A DNA stretch of 64,000 bases from positions 23,687,001 through 23,751,000 of the forward strand of contig OY756966.1 of the NCBI GenBank assembly GCA_963580455.1, read 5' to 3'. This DNA is from Euonymus europaeus. Lineage: Eukaryota; Streptophyta; Magnoliopsida; Celastrales; Celastraceae. The position numbers were made by a program, and so were the translations under genes. Positions 10,910-23,280 of the stretch are shown here, in pieces. The notes below the pieces were generated by a model. The model was not told where the DNA came from. It did no database searches and was given only the letters and a program-made list of their open reading frames with translations. The number at the start of each line of letters is the position of its first letter. Within the stretch, counting starts at the first letter, position 1.

Positions 10910-11210
10910 GTTATGGTTGTGTCTACTCTCTTTTTTATTTGTTCTTTTGTTTAGGTAGTTTGGTGTCATTAGGGGCTCTTCTGCAATGGAATTTTTGACA
11001 GTTGCAGAGGTGCTAGTAGAGTTTGTTTGCAAAGTTAATATGTAATAACTCTCCAACATGGTCTGCTGGTAATTTTTGTCCTTGCTTGCCCATGGGAGAA
11101 TTTCAGGTTATGTTTGGTTGTAAGTAAACATCGTCTCTTCAATATGCTATATTATTGTACACTCTGTACCTTTTGTAAGCCTGTGTCTTCCATTGATGTC
11201 TGATTCCTCT
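10910..11210 (+). other. 3' UTR of the ERF gene
   Basis: T-rich sequence after the TAA stop. Transcript ends cannot be placed, but composition changes near 11200. Confidence 0.4.
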
Positions 11211-12600
11211 TTCATTTTAGTGCTCATTTTACAAGAATCTCAGGGTAATACTGCATGTAAATTTGTGGTTTATGCATAAAAGATTTATGAGTCCATAGGA
11301 CCCAATCATCAAAAAACAAAAGCAACAATCCATTGGAAAATCGCAAGGAAATTGATGGAAGCATCTGATATCTCCCATCACAGTTTGGGGGGTGCAGTTT
11401 GATTTTCTTATCTGCAGCCTTGGCTGAAACAATTCACAGTCTTATCTGAAGCAGCTTGAGATAAGGTTTGAAGACCACCACTACAGCAAGGAATTTGCAA
11501 TACTGCAATATCAGGAACTGTGGTAGATACTCTATGCACTGAAAGGATGGGTGTGGTTCAAGTTTAATTATTGCCAAGATTTCCATGCAAGGTTGACCAT
11601 GCAATATAGAGGTAACATATCAAACATGGAGCTGCAATCTGCTGAAGCTGTAGCTCTTTGAATTTTTTCTGATAATTCAGAAAACCAGGTGATAGCAGAT
11701 GGGACTTCTTACTACCGCTCATATTGCACTAAACTTCAGCATAAGAATCCAGCTATTTATTTACTTATTTCTTTTGCTTCAATCCTCTTAATATCAATTA
11801 AATTTGATTCGGGATTGTTTTTAATCTACTTAGCTCTTAATATCATTATAGAGAATTTTGATGCTCTAGGGGTATGTCCCTTGAGTTTGATTTTTAGGCC
11901 ATCTCTATGATGCCCTTTTGTATTGTTTTTTGTTTTTGTTTTTGTTTTTTTAATATATTTGAGGCTTATCAAAAAAAAAAAAAAAATTCCAAAGACAAAT
12001 TCACATTTCATAATTCACAGTTCACACAATAAAACAAGAACGAGTGTTAGTGTCTAATTGACGACCTACAACTTTCTCGAATCGTGTCACAATTATGTCC
12101 CACTCAACATACGTGTGGGTGGTAGAGCCTAATTGGCGACATGTGACTTCTTCAAATCGTGTCCTAATTATGCACTAACATTAAGAAAAGAGACTGAAAG
12201 TTCCCTTCTTGGGCCAATGACAGAATCCTTGCAAAGCCTGCCTTTCTTTTATGCTCGGATTCCTTTAGGAGAGAAAAGGGTGATGAGAAGAAGTAAGTTA
12301 TGTCGCTTTACAGGTTATGTTGATGTGGCATTGTAGGCTAAGAATCAATATTCTGCTACCATCAACAAACAATGGGAGTAGATATTCTAAAGAACTTAGT
12401 TAAAGTTGAAAATCAACCACACAATATTGTTATCAATAAGAAAGCAAAAGAGACCCATGCACAGTGAGATTTAATTATAGGATTTAATCATTCCTAAGTT
12501 TTCACATCAAGCTGGTTGCAAGGGCCAACTTGATTCTCTACTCTACAGTTACCACACAACAAAATCAACTAATAATAAAATCAATATTACTCGTAAATAA
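11211..12600. other. Gene-free spacer, with a 75-bp imperfect direct repeat at 12053-12180
   Basis: No credible gene. One local structure: TCTAATTGACGACCTACAACTTTCTCGAATCGTGTC at 12053 recurs in diverged form about 75 bp on (CCTAATTGGCGACATGTGACTTC... at 12128). An A-run lies at about 11971-11987. Confidence 0.45.
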
Positions 12601-12613
12601 AGAAATAGGCAAA

Positions 12614-12790
12614 CATGTGGTCTAGTGCTAAAGTTGGTAGAAGGACAACTTAAAGGTCACGGGTTTGGATGACGATAATTTCATCTCTGCATTTTTCCCG
12701 TGCATTTATTGCATTTTTATCGATAAAAATTCTATCCTTGGAGTTCTCAATTGTACATATTTGCTACTTCTCAAAGTCTCAGTTAAATAT
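12614..12790 (+). mobile_element. tRNA-derived SINE remnant
   Basis: Box-A-like TGGTCTAGTGCTAAAGTTGG (12618) and box-B-like GGTCACGGGTTTGGAT (12655-12670) are spaced as in a tRNA-derived RNA polymerase III promoter. Unrelated sequence follows, not a cloverleaf 3' half. This fits a SINE head rather than a tRNA gene. Confidence 0.5.
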
Positions 12791-12793
12791 AAG

Positions 12794-13260
12794 TAGGGAT
12801 GTCAACGGGATGGAGACCCTTTGTTCGTTCTCGTATCCGTTAAAAAATTACTTGTCCCAGTAAAATACCTGCTGGGTATTTTAATTTGTGCCCCATCTCC
12901 GTATCCGTCGGGGTGGGGAATCCCTGCTTACTTATCCGTCCCACCAACTGCAATTGTAAAAATTACAATAAATTTTAAAACTTAAATCAATTAAAAAATT
13001 ATAGGTATGTATTTAATTATTTGAGAGAGCGGAATAAATTATAGTCACTTATATATGAAATCAATCATGGTCAATTCATGAGTTTCATAACTACGTATAT
13101 TAATCATTAAATAAATTAATACGTTTATTAAAAAATTTAAATATGCGCAAATAATATATTTCTATGGATTTTTTATTGATTTGTTCACGTTAATTTTATA
13201 AATAATAATAAACATAATTAATAATATATATGAGTATGAGGCGGGTTGAATTTCGACAAA
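12794..13260 (+). mobile_element. Truncated hAT-type MITE with an internal insertion
   Basis: Starts TAGGGATGTCAACGGGAT, as in the complete copy at 5312. It follows that copy (TTCATGAGTTTCATAACTACGTATATTA, AATACGTTTATTAAAAAATTTAAATATGCG) up to GCGGGTTGAATTTCGACAAA near 13260, where the right end is missing. About 120 bp between CCGTCCCACCAACTG and GGTCAATTCATGAG are absent from the other copies. A carboxypeptidase relic starts about 50 bp downstream. Confidence 0.6.
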
Positions 13261-13309
13261 TATATACAATATTTGATTTGATAATTAGGTTATCTTTACA
13301 GTACTTGCA

Positions 13310-13901
13310 ATGGAGAAACATTATGCCTTTGTTCTTATCTTTCTCTTGTCCTCCTCCTCCGTCCTGTACTGTCATTTGACTGTCGCCATGGCAGTGAAGG
13401 TGGAAATGAGGAGTGGGGCTATGTTGAAGTTCGAGAGATCAGTGTGTCGATATTTTCTTATACACTTTTCAGTTAATTATAATATTCAATTATAATTTTT
13501 TTCTCTCCCAATTAAATTGTAACTAATTATTTTTTAGTTTTCAGGTTGACATGTTCTTAGCCAAAGGCATAAATGTTGCTATATACAATCGTCAGGCGTA
13601 TATTATTTTTATTATTATGGAGGAATGATTTTTTTTGTGAGGGGAACGGTGGGGAGGCTCGTACTCTAGACTTATATGAGATACCACACACATGAGTGTC
13701 ATTTGAGATATTCGTGATTCTCCTAGAATAATGATTTAATTGATACACACCCAGAGAAATATAATTGTGTTAAAAAATAATGTATAGTATAAACTACATA
13801 CATATATTGGATTATACATTTTACATATAAGTGATAAAGAAACTAATTAAAAAATTGCACAAGCACTGACTTTCTATTGGATTCTTAAAGCTGGTCATGC
13901 T
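13310..13901 (+). pseudogene. Serine carboxypeptidase-like (SCPL51-type) pseudogene
   Basis: Three pieces appear in the right order. First, a signal-peptide-like start (13310: MEKHYAFVLIFLLSSSSVLY) followed, in a different frame, by EEWGYVEVR (13408-13434), the start of mature SCPL51-type enzymes. Second, after an intron-like stretch ending ttttcag, VDMFLAKGINVAIYN (13545-13589), matching the conserved VDELL..GVNVTIYNGQ near the C-terminal third. Third, FYWILKAGHA (13872-13901) followed by gtaagt, matching the segment around the catalytic histidine. The whole middle, including the GESYGG nucleophile exon and the aspartate exon, is missing, and the frame is broken in exon 1. Intact SCPL enzymes are secreted or vacuolar hydrolases/acyltransferases; this copy cannot make one. 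The assignment rests on motif memory, not a search. Confidence 0.65.
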
Positions 13902-14728
13902 GTAAGTATTTATTTAATCATCAATGTAATGTAAGTGTTGTGAATTTGTTTAGTAATTACGAAATAATTACATTTATCATTAACAAAAGAAAGAAAAAAA
14001 TTCAACATGTATCTGATAATCCAAGGGAGTTTTTCTTTGGCCTTAATAAGTTGTAACTAATGGAACTATACCGATATGTATTTTGAATTGGACAGAGCCA
14101 AAAACATATAAAAAATGATAAAGATCACAGTGATTTTCATCCCAAAATTATTTCAATAGTGTGTGTCATTTATTTATTGGATGTAATTTTCAATGGACTC
14201 TTTGCTATGATGTCACAACACCCAATTAATGAGTGTCACACACTACTAAAATGCTTCTGAATAAAAATTACTGGGATCTCTGGCATTAATAAAAGTATAT
14301 TTCGCTCTATATTTTTTCCCCTATGATATAAGAACCCGCAACTATCATCCTTCCAATATGTACTGGATCAACTCATGGACGAATTCAGTAGGACTCAAAC
14401 TCAAGACCTTCAAAAAGGTAAAGTCGAGGTCATAAATTATAGAAGAGCGGGGTCAACAATTGCATAGTACACAAGGATTGGGCTTTGGAACCAAATTGAT
14501 AGGCTTATCGCTGAAGGCCCAGCAGACGCATGAACTTCAGGAACAGTACTTAACACCAAATAATTGGCCCATTAGAAAGGAAAAGAAAAAAAAATCACAT
14601 CTATAGTCATTATAGATTAATATTTATGGTATATTAATATATATTTCTATTATACATTCATACATACACATATATATATATGGTTTATAAATATATATAA
14701 AAATCTATGTGTATATAATATATATTTC

Positions 14729-14881
14729 TTAAAGGATACGGGGAACTTCAAATCTCATCTCCATTCCGTCCCGCCTTCGGGACAATATTTGGTAATCCGT
14801 CCCCGCCCAACCAAAGGATCGGAGAGGGAAAAATCCGCGCGGGACAGTGCGAGCGAGGCGAGCAAATTTTGCCACCCCTAA
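14729..14881 (-). mobile_element. Fragment of another hAT-like element
   Basis: Read on the - strand it begins TAGGGGTGGCAAAATTTGC at 14881, a common hAT-type end in plants, followed by GC-rich sequence with repeated GGGACGG and GCGGGGACGG strings. This contrasts sharply with the AT-rich flanks. The other end was not found. Confidence 0.45.
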
Positions 14882-15255
14882 TGCCGAAGTCTCGTCCCAG
14901 TGTATTTGGATTGCGCCTATTATGGGTGGCATTAAATGAAACACAGATAATTCTTCTTTTGGTAATCCGAGTATGGCCGGAGTTTTGAGGGATTGAGTGG
15001 ATCCTTTAATTGCATCTTCTCTTTCGATGTTGGGATTGCGGACTCAACTGTAGCGGAGTCGAAGGCTGTGAAGAAGGCTCTTGAGATCAGCTTTTCTCTA
15101 AAGCTCTTGGTTCTTATATATTTTAGTAAACTGTACATATATACACACACACACACATCTGTGTGTGTATAATACTATAGTTACCCTATTGTATGTTGTA
15201 ATTAATTTATTTTCCCCCCACTTGAATAGTAACTAAATTATTATAAATTTCTTAG

Positions 15256-15313
15256 GTTGACAAGTTCTTGTAAAAAATACGTAAATGTCACCATATACAA
15301 TGGACAGGTAGAC
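15256..15313 (+). pseudogene. Second serine carboxypeptidase-like exon fragment
   Basis: After ttcttag, the sequence GTTGACAAGTTCTTG is parallel to the 13545 exon, then a stop (TAA) breaks the frame. In the shifted frame 15275-15313 reads KYVNVTIYNGQVD, the SCPL consensus. The upstream intron (T-rich, with AATTAAATTGTAACTAAT-like sequence) and the downstream ATTATTTTTNTTATNAT also match the 13.5-kb copy, so the two are paralogous relics. Confidence 0.6.
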
Positions 15314-15319
15314 ATTATT

Positions 15320-17930
15320 TTTGTTATCATATAGGGCGATTAATTCTAATTTTCTTGTTGGTTATTATAAATAATTTTTTTTTTTTTAGTTTCTTTAGGT
15401 TGAAAAATATGAATTATTTTGGTGATAATATTGTGAGAAACTTTTACATTATCAACCCCGAAGGAGATTCTATTTTTTTATTTTTATTTTTTAAAAAATG
15501 AGGAAGTTTTAGTTCCTACATAATTTGTTATTAAAAACTTGTGAAAAAATTATTTTGTGAAGATAGACCACGAAAATAAGCTTCTGGATCCTCCAAGCCC
15601 GGCCTGTCTAGAAAGTGGGCTTGGATTGAATCCCACTAAAAATTCATATATCGGGCCCAAGAATATTTGTTCACTGAATTCCGGCCCATTCCTTTGAAAT
15701 TTCTGTAGGAGTTACTGATTACTACTCGTATATACAACTTATATGCGAATTAGAGGCATATATTTGAATATTAATTAATTAATTGTTGAAAACGTGAAAA
15801 AATAACGTTCTTAGATTTTTATCAAGGCTTCAGATCCGTTGAAGATCCTAATCATCTTTCCCACTAATATATTGAGCATATATATTAATTCTTAAGATGA
15901 GGTCCTATTTTTTGAGTTTAAAATATAAAAATTATATTTATATTTTGATATGTTTTACCAATTCGACGGTATATATATTTTGTTCAAAATGAAAATCAAA
16001 TTCTTCGTTATGTGATTTGAAACTACTGTTTTGAGTTTATATCCCACGATCTAGAATTAACATATTTTTTCATGTTGAATGTTATTTTTGTTTCGAACAA
16101 AAAATATACAATTGGATTCATAAAATTTATCAAAATACAAATATAAAATTTTCAAATTCTAGTGAAAAATAATTTAAACCCTAAAAATCACCTCAAAAGA
16201 GAGGAGCTCATTTTAGGGCCTCATCTGAGAATTTCTCCACACACACACAAATATATATATATATGAGCTTTTCTCTCCTACGAACACAAAATATAGACTC
16301 AAAATGCGGACCGAAAGTCATGGTCTTCACTCTTCACCCGAAGTCCAAGTCGAAAGTTGTCTTCACCGGAATCACTCGAAGTCGTCGACGAAAGTGGTCG
16401 TCGAAGTCACTTAAACCAAATTCACCAAAAACACTTGGAGGGAGTGTCTTCACCCATAGTTGTCGAAAGTGTTGTCTTCATCGTACGACATGGTCATAGT
16501 CTTCACTCGAAGTTGCATATCAGTGGTTGCCGAAAGCACGCATCATTAGTGGACATAATCAACGACAGAATCACTGCTCCGTATTTTGAACCTGTAAATT
16601 AAGTCCGTATATGATATTTTTCAATATATATAATATAATATTAATCTTTCTTGATATTGTCCAAATCCGCCCTCTTTTATCAAAAAAAATAAATTTGTCC
16701 AAATCTTTCTTAATTAGCACACGGATTTGGATATTAATTGTTATCCACAAAAATGATTAACCCACAAGTGTGCAATTATTTCGCAGTTTTTCGTATCAAG
16801 TTGTGATTGTCTAAGAGATCATGTCATGGTTAGGGATCTATCTTTTCATCTTCCATACACACACAGATATGTACACACACACACTTACTTTTGACTTAAC
16901 CATGTGCAATAAAGTGATCCTCACTAGGTGGGTTCGAACTAGAATTGCATATCTAATTGCTCAATTAGGAAGAAAAACATATATGGCACGTGTTGAGATT
17001 TTGGTCTAGGTTCATTCAACCCAATTTTGTCAAGAATCTACTATAAAATCATGAAGAATAATATAATTTAAGGACGTATATATATAGGGAAGCCTAGCTA
17101 TGTTGAAGAATAGGAATCAAGTGCTTATTCAAGGAAGACTAGATACCACTTTGTAGGGATATGTAAGCTCTAGAATAATTGCATTCTTATTAGATTCCAA
17201 TTTTTCTTTTCTTTTTCTCTAAACCAATTGGTGCCATTGTACTTAGAATAATTTTTCAGAAGCATTTTTAGTGCTTTTTCAAAATGAATAAACTAACCAA
17301 TGGAGTGCAACCAAATTTAGAACCCTAACCAACTTTAATAATTCTCATTTTGATTCCTAGCTAATTTATAAAAAATGTTAACAACACTTTGATTATTTCT
17401 ATTAGCATGTTATTAGGCCGGTTTTGGTCACGTAGTGTTCCTAATTAAGGCACAATTTGTCCAAACAAAGCCTTGTGACGTAAAAGAAGGTGCGTTCATA
17501 GCTTCTAGAAATGTAGACAAGTCGGTTTCATAATTTTTTTGTTAGTTAAATTTGTCAATTATGGGTTCTAATAATGCATGATTTGGGTCCTTAATCACGG
17601 TTAATAAATGTATGGTGATCGCTATTCATGATGTGTCCCTATAAGCATGTTCAAAGCTTCTATATTGAGAATATGGTCATTTTTGTATATGCAAAAGAAC
17701 ATGCATGCATTGTATCAAACTTATATATAAAGCTAATTCATGCTCCTTGCAAACTGAAACGTGCACTCTCAATAATGCATGCTCTATAAATTGAAAAGCA
17801 AGAAAGGTTGAGTTGGATGTCGATGAGACTATATCCCACATTGTATTGGCATAACTCAACCGAGTGATATATAACGAAAGGTTTAGCCTCTCTCAACTAA
17901 CTAACGTAACGTGTTTTTTTCAGTCTAAGA
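15320..17930. other. Gene-free AT-rich spacer
   Basis: No supported gene. At 16300-16570 there is a less AT-rich patch with recurring short strings (GTCGAAAGT, TCTTCACTC, GTCGTCGA), and the ORFs there look like by-products of the repetition. Confidence 0.45.
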
Positions 17931-17937
17931 AAAAAAA

Positions 17938-18102
17938 TACAATGATCTGCAAACGTTTGACTCAAACAGGATAATATTAGTTTATACTCTCTCCGTCGAA
18001 TAAAGATAGTCTTACTTTTTTTACACAGATTAAGAAAATGTAATTAATGCAGTGAGAAGATTATTAAATTTTACTGGTATACTTCCTAATATACTCTTAA
18101 CG
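17938..18102 (+). repeat. Partial duplicate of a Stowaway 5' end plus flank (165-bp period)
   Basis: TACAATGATCTGC..... AAACAGGATAATATTAGTTTATACTC at 17938 recurs at 18103. Each copy runs into CTCYCTCCGTC and AAAGATAGTCTTACT. The first copy lacks the 3' half of the MITE, so flank plus element head was tandemly duplicated. Confidence 0.65.
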
Positions 18103-18151
18103 TACAATGATCTGCATGCTTTTGACCCAAACAGGATAATATTAGTTTATA

Positions 18152-18459
18152 CTCCCTCCGTCCCATAAAGATAGTCTTACTCTTTTTTTAATTTTATCAC
18201 ACAGATTAATAAAATATAATTAATGCAGTAAGAAAATTAAATTTTACTTGTATACTTCCTAATATACCTTTAATTAATGATTTTTTTTTTAGCTCAAAAA
18301 GTGATTGAAAGATGAAAAAGTTTGTAAAACAACGAACCACATTAAATAGACGTCTTTTAGGAATATAATTGATTAACTACATTCAGAAAAGTGAAACTAT
18401 AATATAATTTGAAACAGATAAATATAGAAAGTAAGACTATGTTTACGGGACGGATGGAG
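18152..18459 (+). mobile_element. Stowaway (Tc1/mariner-type) MITE, 308 bp
   Basis: Begins CTCCCTCCGTCCCATAAAGA and ends with the inverted counterpart GTTTACGGGACGGATGGAG, between TA dinucleotides at 18150-18151 and 18460-18461. CTCCCTCCGT ends and a TA target duplication define Stowaway elements. The interior is AT-rich and non-coding. Confidence 0.85.
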
Positions 18460-18469
18460 TAGTGTTTAC

Positions 18470-21400
18470 ATTGGATTTAGAGTTTTTGGTGTTACAGTTT
18501 TATCATGTCAAAATAAGTACTATAAAATGCAACATGATTACATGCACTGCTACAGATAATCACATGATCAAAGAAGATATTAGGATTGCCTAATCAAGTA
18601 GCAATATTTATTATATAGGCCAGACACATGCACTAGCTGAAATTCATGTACCTATAAACCCTAATTATTTGCCAGTCTTAGATCACAATAATTTAATTAA
18701 ACTGTGCCTCTGTCACACACTTAGATGACAGATTTAATTTTCCAGAGTGCGTTGTGTGCATTGTAGAGGCAGTGAACAAAATGCCAGAAAACATATTTTT
18801 TTAATAATTAACAACGGTGATCTGGAAACACTTTTAAGATAATCTTAATCCCTTACATGTAAAAGAATATTAATTATTTAATTTGAAAGACTATTAAACG
18901 TCTAATTTAACTTTATTAATCTTATCTATATACTAATCTCAATTTCTTTAACTAATAACTTGATCATAAAAAGTTGATTGAAATATCCAATAGTTTTAAA
19001 ATGGCGACATTGATGTCGTCGACGTAGAAGTCCATCATGCCGACGTGGACATTACTAGGAAGTGGTCCCACTAAATCAAATCGCCAACTGTTTCAGTTGG
19101 AATTCGTTAATGGGATAAAACCTTTAATCGAAAAACAAAAGTAGGGTTTCATCATCTTCATCTCTTAAGAACTTTTTTCTTTACACCCAATTGAAGATAT
19201 AAAGGAGAGGATGGTAGGTTTTGGACTCATTTAAGATCGAAAAAAGTAATAATGAAAATTCATTTCATGTCTTTGTTATAAATCCGATACCGCATAAATT
19301 CAATCCAAATAATATAAATAGGTATTGTCGGCACATTTATCCTTTAAAACTCGAAACGGTCCGCTTGGTTAACAAATATTCGACTTTTTTTTACCTATAA
19401 ATCACATCGATGGCTCAACCGATGTTGGATGTAAAACATGACAGCTTAGCATTGGCGTGAAATTATAAGATATTGTTTGTTAATTTAATAATAATTAATT
19501 AATTATGGACTGATTTGCCGCCCCAAAGACTACAGTGAAGGATAAATTAATCATGATAATGATGATGATGATGTTCAATAGTGATGGAAAGAGACAAATC
19601 AAATGGAGCCAGTAGAGTTCGGAGAGATAAAGAGACTTGTTAAGTTTGGATAAATAAGTGTGCTTTATTGTTTACATATGACTAAAATAGCAAACATTCA
19701 AACTATACTCAAAATCGCATTTGATTTTGATTAACCTTTCTTATGGAAATGATTTAAACTATAATTAATTAAACACTAACCTTTCTTACTTGTGTCGGCA
19801 AACTCGACCAGAAATATCATAATGGTATAAAACATTGCACTTGAAGTCACACAATCAAAACTATTATACCTAATGTGGTTAGTTTTAGCTAGTTTGATAT
19901 GCCTTGTTTGCAACTAAACAACTTTAAATTAGATGTATACATGAATGATAATACATACATACATATATATATATATATGTATGTATATCTATGTCACTCT
20001 CAAAACCTTATGATATAGAAAATATAATTATACAATAAGTGCGAAAGTTCATATATATAATGTATTGGTGGCATAAGCTTCATCATTATCATGTCATTGC
20101 TATTTCTTTATTTGGGTAGCTTTCTTCTTTAATATTATCCAGTGATTAAAATATTTAAAAGGTAGTCTATAAAAAATTATTCAAATTGCTGACAAGAAAA
20201 AAAAAATTAAAAGGGGTAAAAAAAAAAGAAATAATGAATAATAGAGGTTGCAAAAGATAAAAAGTGTACGAAAAATGTCCAACTTGTAAAAGAATCTAGA
20301 TATTAATGGACGAAAAGAGACAATGCAATTGTCCAATAATTAGTGGAGGCGATGAGCTAACCTTTCTGTCAACTCTATAAATGGAGGTTTTGAAAGGCTC
20401 AATTTTGTGTCTATATATATATATATATATTAAGTTTTAGTTTAAGAAACAACTAGATTATGTAAAGAAAAAATTAAGAAAGAACAATGCTTTATTTATT
20501 TATTCTCCAATACATCGAACTAGTAGTTAAGTCAACACGTTAGTAGAAATTATATATTAAGACTAAAATTTGAACAGAATGTTCCTATTTTATATTTTTT
20601 ATTATAAGCATACACCCCATACATACATGACTTTAGATGGCCACCCTTCTACGTGGTATACATACATAGATATATATACACATACATATATATATATATG
20701 GATAGCATGTAAAAAAATAGTCAAATCCTCAAGCAAAAAGGAGTTAATCGATCATATGATGTTCGATCTGATTTTGATACGTCAGTTTGGATTCGAAGCT
20801 CTACAATTTCTAAATAATTCTAGAGCCTCAATTATAAAATTTTATATTAAACGAGGAAACTAAATGTCACAACATTTATTTATTTCTTACGTTTATTCTA
20901 CTATGCAAAAACAAGGTCACTATGGAGTCTTATGCTCATTTTGTTGACGTGTTTTGGAGACAGACTTGGGTGATCGATCAACAATACTACATGATCGATT
21001 AACCAGGCATATCCATTAGCAAAAGTTTTGGACAGTGGCTTTGTCGATGGATCGATAACAATGGTCGATTGATTGACCACGCAGAACCAATTACGGAACT
21101 TCTTCTTTAAAGCCTAATTTTTACCGAACCACGTATATTTTGGTACTCTTTTATTGCTTCGGTTTGATTTCTATACAATTGTTTGGTTTAGATTTTGTTA
21201 TTGATTTAGTGAATCTCAATTTGACACTATTGGTTATGGGTATTTGAATTGATTTAGCACGACGGACACGTCATTTTCTCTTTTCATACATGCTTATTGA
21301 CTCACATCATCTACATCATACCAGTCATCAGATTAGAATTCCAGATTCTAAAATTCAAAGCGAATGATAAGAGTCCCCGAATCTGGTCGGTTTTACCGTT

Positions 21401-22890
21401 TGGATTATAAAAAGACACGTTTTTTTGGCTTTGTTGTCGTGTCCAGTTGGGATGGGCAGTTGTCATGTTTTATACTGTTGCATGGAAAATAACTAGACTC
21501 TGTATTTGGGGTGGCAAGATTTATGGAACAAACGGATCTGATCATCAGTAATTTTCAGATCTAACGTCGATCATGATTCCAAGTCTGTGGGGGAGGGGGT
21601 TGGTGGGGGCCACGCGAGTCTTGTGATTTGTGGAGCTTGACATTTCCCTACCAAACATGGGTCCCAACCATTACGCGTGGCTTAATGTAACCTGATGGTG
21701 TTCAAAAGACCAATTTAGATGGTAACCGAAAGTTTAGGCCTCAGGACATACAGTCGGCGTGGCAGTTATTTCGGTTACCTGTCTGGTGTTGGTTAGATTT
21801 TCCTAGAACAAACAAAAAGAATAATTGTAACTGTCATATATGTATATATAGTGGCCTAGTTAGTCGGAATCTCATGATCTCAATTTGTTATCTTGTAAGA
21901 TAGATAAGGTGAATATATATATTTGGTCTTGATTTTTTGAAACTTTAATTTGATGGAATATTGCGTGGACCAGTAACTTGACTGTTTAAGGATAATTACT
22001 TATTATTCCTATTTTTCAATTTTTATTAATTTTTGTGATCCTAAAGCTTCTTCTTATGCAATATAGTGTCCAAAAATCTAAAACAATTGGCTTCACTAAT
22101 TCGGTTGTAAATATATTCAAGAATTTTATACAATCCATATCGAAAATTAACTTGCTTTCTTTAGATGTCATTATTTACACATAATTTATGCATTCTACAA
22201 TAATTTATTAGCAATGCAAATATTTTAAAAACTAATTAGTTTCTTTCTATGTCATTATTTACACATAATTTATCAGCAATGTACATTATTTTAAAGTTTG
22301 GGTCAATAAAATTAGGGGAAAGAAAAAAAATGTTTTCTGATATTGATATGAACTGGGAAATGGCTGTTGACCAATAAAATTTCATTTTTTCCGTGATTAG
22401 AGGGACCCAAATGGTGCGATTTTAATGGTGAATGAATAATGTATGAGAATGTGTGTTCTTGTTAAATCTGTTAAAAAAAATCGTCAAAATTGAAACCGAT
22501 TAAAACCAAATGGTCTGATCAGTTTTTTCAACAAAAAAAAACATTTTACACTAAGACCCACCAATAATCGACAAAATGGTTTGATTAAAATATGTAAAAA
22601 AAGACTGTCGACCCCCCGAGTTTTTTTGTCAATGAGACTATATTGGGAGATGTGTTTTCTTGATGTTGATGTGATTGTATTGAAAGATATGTTTTGGTGA
22701 TGTGGATGAGTATGTGACTTAATTTTTTGTAAAAAAATATGGATCTAGTATTGATTTTGGTTGTAGTTTTGTTGTAAAATTAATAGAAGAATGGAAGAGT
22801 AGATGCTTGACTTTTATTGAGAAGAGAACATGTATAGTAATTTGTGTTTTACTGATCGTATTTTACCTTTGTCACTGAATGTATGACTTA
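18470..22890. other. Gene-free AT-rich spacer
   Basis: No supported gene. There are several (TA/CATA)n tracts (19955-19983, 20411-20432, 20640-20700) and an imperfect 84-bp direct repeat near 22156-22300 (ATGTCATTATTTACACATAATTTAT twice). A stretch at 20960-21085 is rich in GATCGAT. None can be assigned to a known element. Confidence 0.45.
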
Positions 22891-22895
22891 ACTTA

Positions 22896-23280
22896 GGTAC
22901 CGTTCGTTTGAGCCTATGGGAGAGCTTATACGCTCTACAACTTATAAGCTTATTTATATCGGTCAACAATCACATCAATTACATATAAAAAAATTCCTGA
23001 ATTTCCTCTATTACCCCTTATTTTCTCATATATTTATCATTTTATCTCTCAAAATATATGTAAAATTTTGAAAAAAATTACATATTTGAACTCAACGCAT
23101 AAAATTCTTTCCAACAAGACCCATATTCGATAGTTTTTATTTAATTATTAGAGTATTTTATATACCCCTAATAGTAAATTAACAGTTTATACGCTATCAA
23201 AATTTACGCTCTACCGAACAGCACACAGCTTATTTCACAGCTTATACGTTATAAAAAAAAATTCTCTGCCAAACGGACCC
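22896..23280. mobile_element. Tourist-like (PIF/Harbinger) MITE, 385 bp
   Basis: Ends GGTACCGTTCGTTTGAG and CTCTGCCAAACGGACCC are inverted repeats of each other with a few changes. The element lies between TTA trinucleotides at 22893-22895 and 23281-23283, the target duplication typical of PIF/Harbinger. The interior (CTTATAAGCTTATTTAT, GAACTCAACGCATAAAA) is shared with 5815-6200. Confidence 0.75.

Noticed and set aside
12614..12690. Possible tRNA gene.
   Set aside because: A and B boxes are present but no cloverleaf with acceptor stem can be folded; better explained as a SINE head.
13310..13495. Small secreted peptide gene with a signal peptide.
   Set aside because: The following conserved carboxypeptidase motifs in another frame show it is the first exon of a broken serine carboxypeptidase-like gene.
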